This document shows positions 63,488 through 64,000 of a stretch of 64,000 bases of DNA, in pieces. Origin of the DNA: Pseudomonas sp. BBP2017 (GTDB lineage: Bacteria > Pseudomonadota > Gammaproteobacteria > Pseudomonadales > Pseudomonadaceae); NCBI RefSeq assembly GCF_003024385.1, contig NZ_PVZN01000006.1, positions 180,469 to 244,468 of the forward strand, read 5' to 3'. The translations under genes and the position numbers were made by a program. The notes beneath the pieces are model-generated. The model saw only the letters and a list, made by a program, of their open reading frames with translations, was not told where the DNA came from and made no database searches. Positions within the stretch are counted from its first letter, which is position 1; each line of letters starts with the position of its first letter.

Positions 63488-63856
63488 ATGACTGAGCAAC
63501 CGTTACAGTTGCCCACCCCCAATGCCGAGATTCGTCAGTGGGCGATGTTCTGTCACCTGGCCGCGCTGTTGGGGCTGGTGGTGCCGTTTGGCAACCTGCT
63601 GGGTCCACTGGTGATGTGGATCTGGAAGAAGGACCTGGACCCGTTCATCGACGCCCAGGGCAAGGAAGCGCTGAATTTTCAGCTCACCGTGTTTCTGGCC
63701 TCGATCATCTGCTTTGCGCTGATGTTCGTGCTGGTGGGGATCGTGTTGTTCGGCATGTTGATGGTTGCCGTGCTGGTTCTCACGATCGTTGCCGGGGTCA
63801 AGGCCAACGATGGTCAGCCCTATCGTTACCCGATGACCTGGCGGCCGATCAAATAA
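63488..63856 (+). CDS. DUF4870 membrane protein
   Basis: A 122-residue protein. RQWAMFCHLAALLGLVVPFGNLLGPLVMWIWKKD, GKEALNFQLT and two more hydrophobic stretches fit DUF4870, a family of small inner-membrane proteins of unknown function. The start at 63488 follows AAGGAGCAGAAC. An IS element begins 18 bases after the stop. Confidence 0.88.
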   Translation: MTEQPLQLPTPNAEIRQWAMFCHLAALLGLVVPFGNLLGPLVMWIWKKDLDPFIDAQGKEALNFQLTVFLASIICFALMFVLVGIVLFGMLMVAVLVLTIVAGVKANDGQPYRYPMTWRPIK

Positions 63857-63922
63857 TGATCAGCTGAAGGGTTTGTCTAGTCCTGAAATAGGTTTACACC
63901 TTTTCAGGTAGGCCGTTAGGCC

Positions 63923-64000
63923 TCAGAACGCCCGATGCACCGCATCGGGCGTTTTGTTTTTCAGGGCCATGTGTGGCCGCTCCGTATTGTAGATTTGCAC
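63923..64000 (-). CDS. IS3-family transposase OrfB, C-terminal fragment
   Basis: The last 25 codons are visible: they start VQIYNTERPHMALKNKTPDA and end VHRAF before the stop. The YN..RPH..L...TP pattern is the end of the DDE integrase core of IS3-family OrfB. The rest of the gene lies outside the window. Confidence 0.85.
   Translation of the reverse strand: MQIYNTERPHMALKNKTPDAVHRAF
63927..63961 (+). terminator. Inward-facing terminator inside the IS
   Basis: AACGCCCGATGC-acc-GCATCGGGCGTT is followed by TTGTTTTT on the + strand. It lies within the last codons of the transposase and would stop transcription entering the IS from DUF4870/rph. Confidence 0.75.

Larger units (their letters stand above)
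63874..64000 (-). mobile_element. Left edge of an IS3-family insertion sequence (partial)
   Basis: The probable end starts at TGTCTAGTCCTGAAATAGG (63874), with the TG terminus usual in IS3-family elements. It is followed by the 3' end of a transposase gene on the minus strand. The other end lies beyond the window, so target duplication and group cannot be checked. Confidence 0.75.

Overview
The window is chromosomal DNA of a Pseudomonas of the P. putida type. The evidence is the gene order (pycB-like subunit, aspA, purEK, MFS-pstSCAB-phoU, phoBR, ubiCA, rubredoxin, recG, oxyR, exbBD-tonB, ridA-spoT-rpoZ, gmk-yicC-rph), the codon use and high GC, the long pseudomonad forms of PstC and PstA, and P. 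putida-like REP palindromes. No tRNA, rRNA or CRISPR array was seen.

Layout. 1-2.5 kb: end of the two-gene pyruvate carboxylase operon. 2.5-7 kb: a polyamine-acetylation neighbourhood with two GNAT acetyltransferases, a PaiB-like protein, a divergent MocR regulator and an acetylpolyamine amidohydrolase. 7-12.5 kb: AraC regulator, asparaginase, aspartase with a divergent LysR regulator, and a small secreted metzincin. 12.6-18.3 kb: purEK behind a hairpin leader, small membrane and periplasmic proteins, a mutarotase, a thioesterase and an MHS transporter. 18.4-25.6 kb: an accessory bacteriocin island. 25.6-38.8 kb: the phosphate regulon (pstS, pstCAB, phoU, phoBR) with Pho boxes, interspersed with a response regulator, an M23 peptidase and a CorC-like protein. 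38.8-54.3 kb: ubiCA, rubredoxin and its reductase, an HU-like protein, an HDOD protein, recG, oxyR, exbBD-tonB, an SDR protein, a lipoprotein, ridA, spoT and rpoZ. 54.5-61 kb: a LysR regulator and a gamma-glutamyl polyamine catabolic cluster placed between rpoZ and gmk, which are adjacent in P. aeruginosa. 61-64 kb: gmk, yicC, rph, a DUF4870 protein and the edge of an IS3-family element.

The bacteriocin island is the most unusual part. It holds a large S-type-pyocin-like toxin whose last 124 residues are an exchangeable killing module. Three paralogous immunity genes follow in tandem, and the second and third are each preceded by a decayed copy of the toxin tail. All of these joints keep the same ATGA overlap, so the array looks like a fossil record of toxin-tail/immunity cassette acquisition. 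A fourth toxin-tail/immunity pair lies on the opposite strand with its probable catalytic Asp replaced. The island ends with a 503-residue protein that joins an Im9-like immunity domain to a pyocin translocation-like domain with no killing domain after it.

Two polyamine routes (acetylation/deacetylation and gamma-glutamylation) occur in the same window. A shared 13-base motif upstream of the mocR gene and the amidohydrolase gene suggests one regulator for the first route. The mocR gene also carries a cluster of DnaA-box-like sequences in its linker-coding region.
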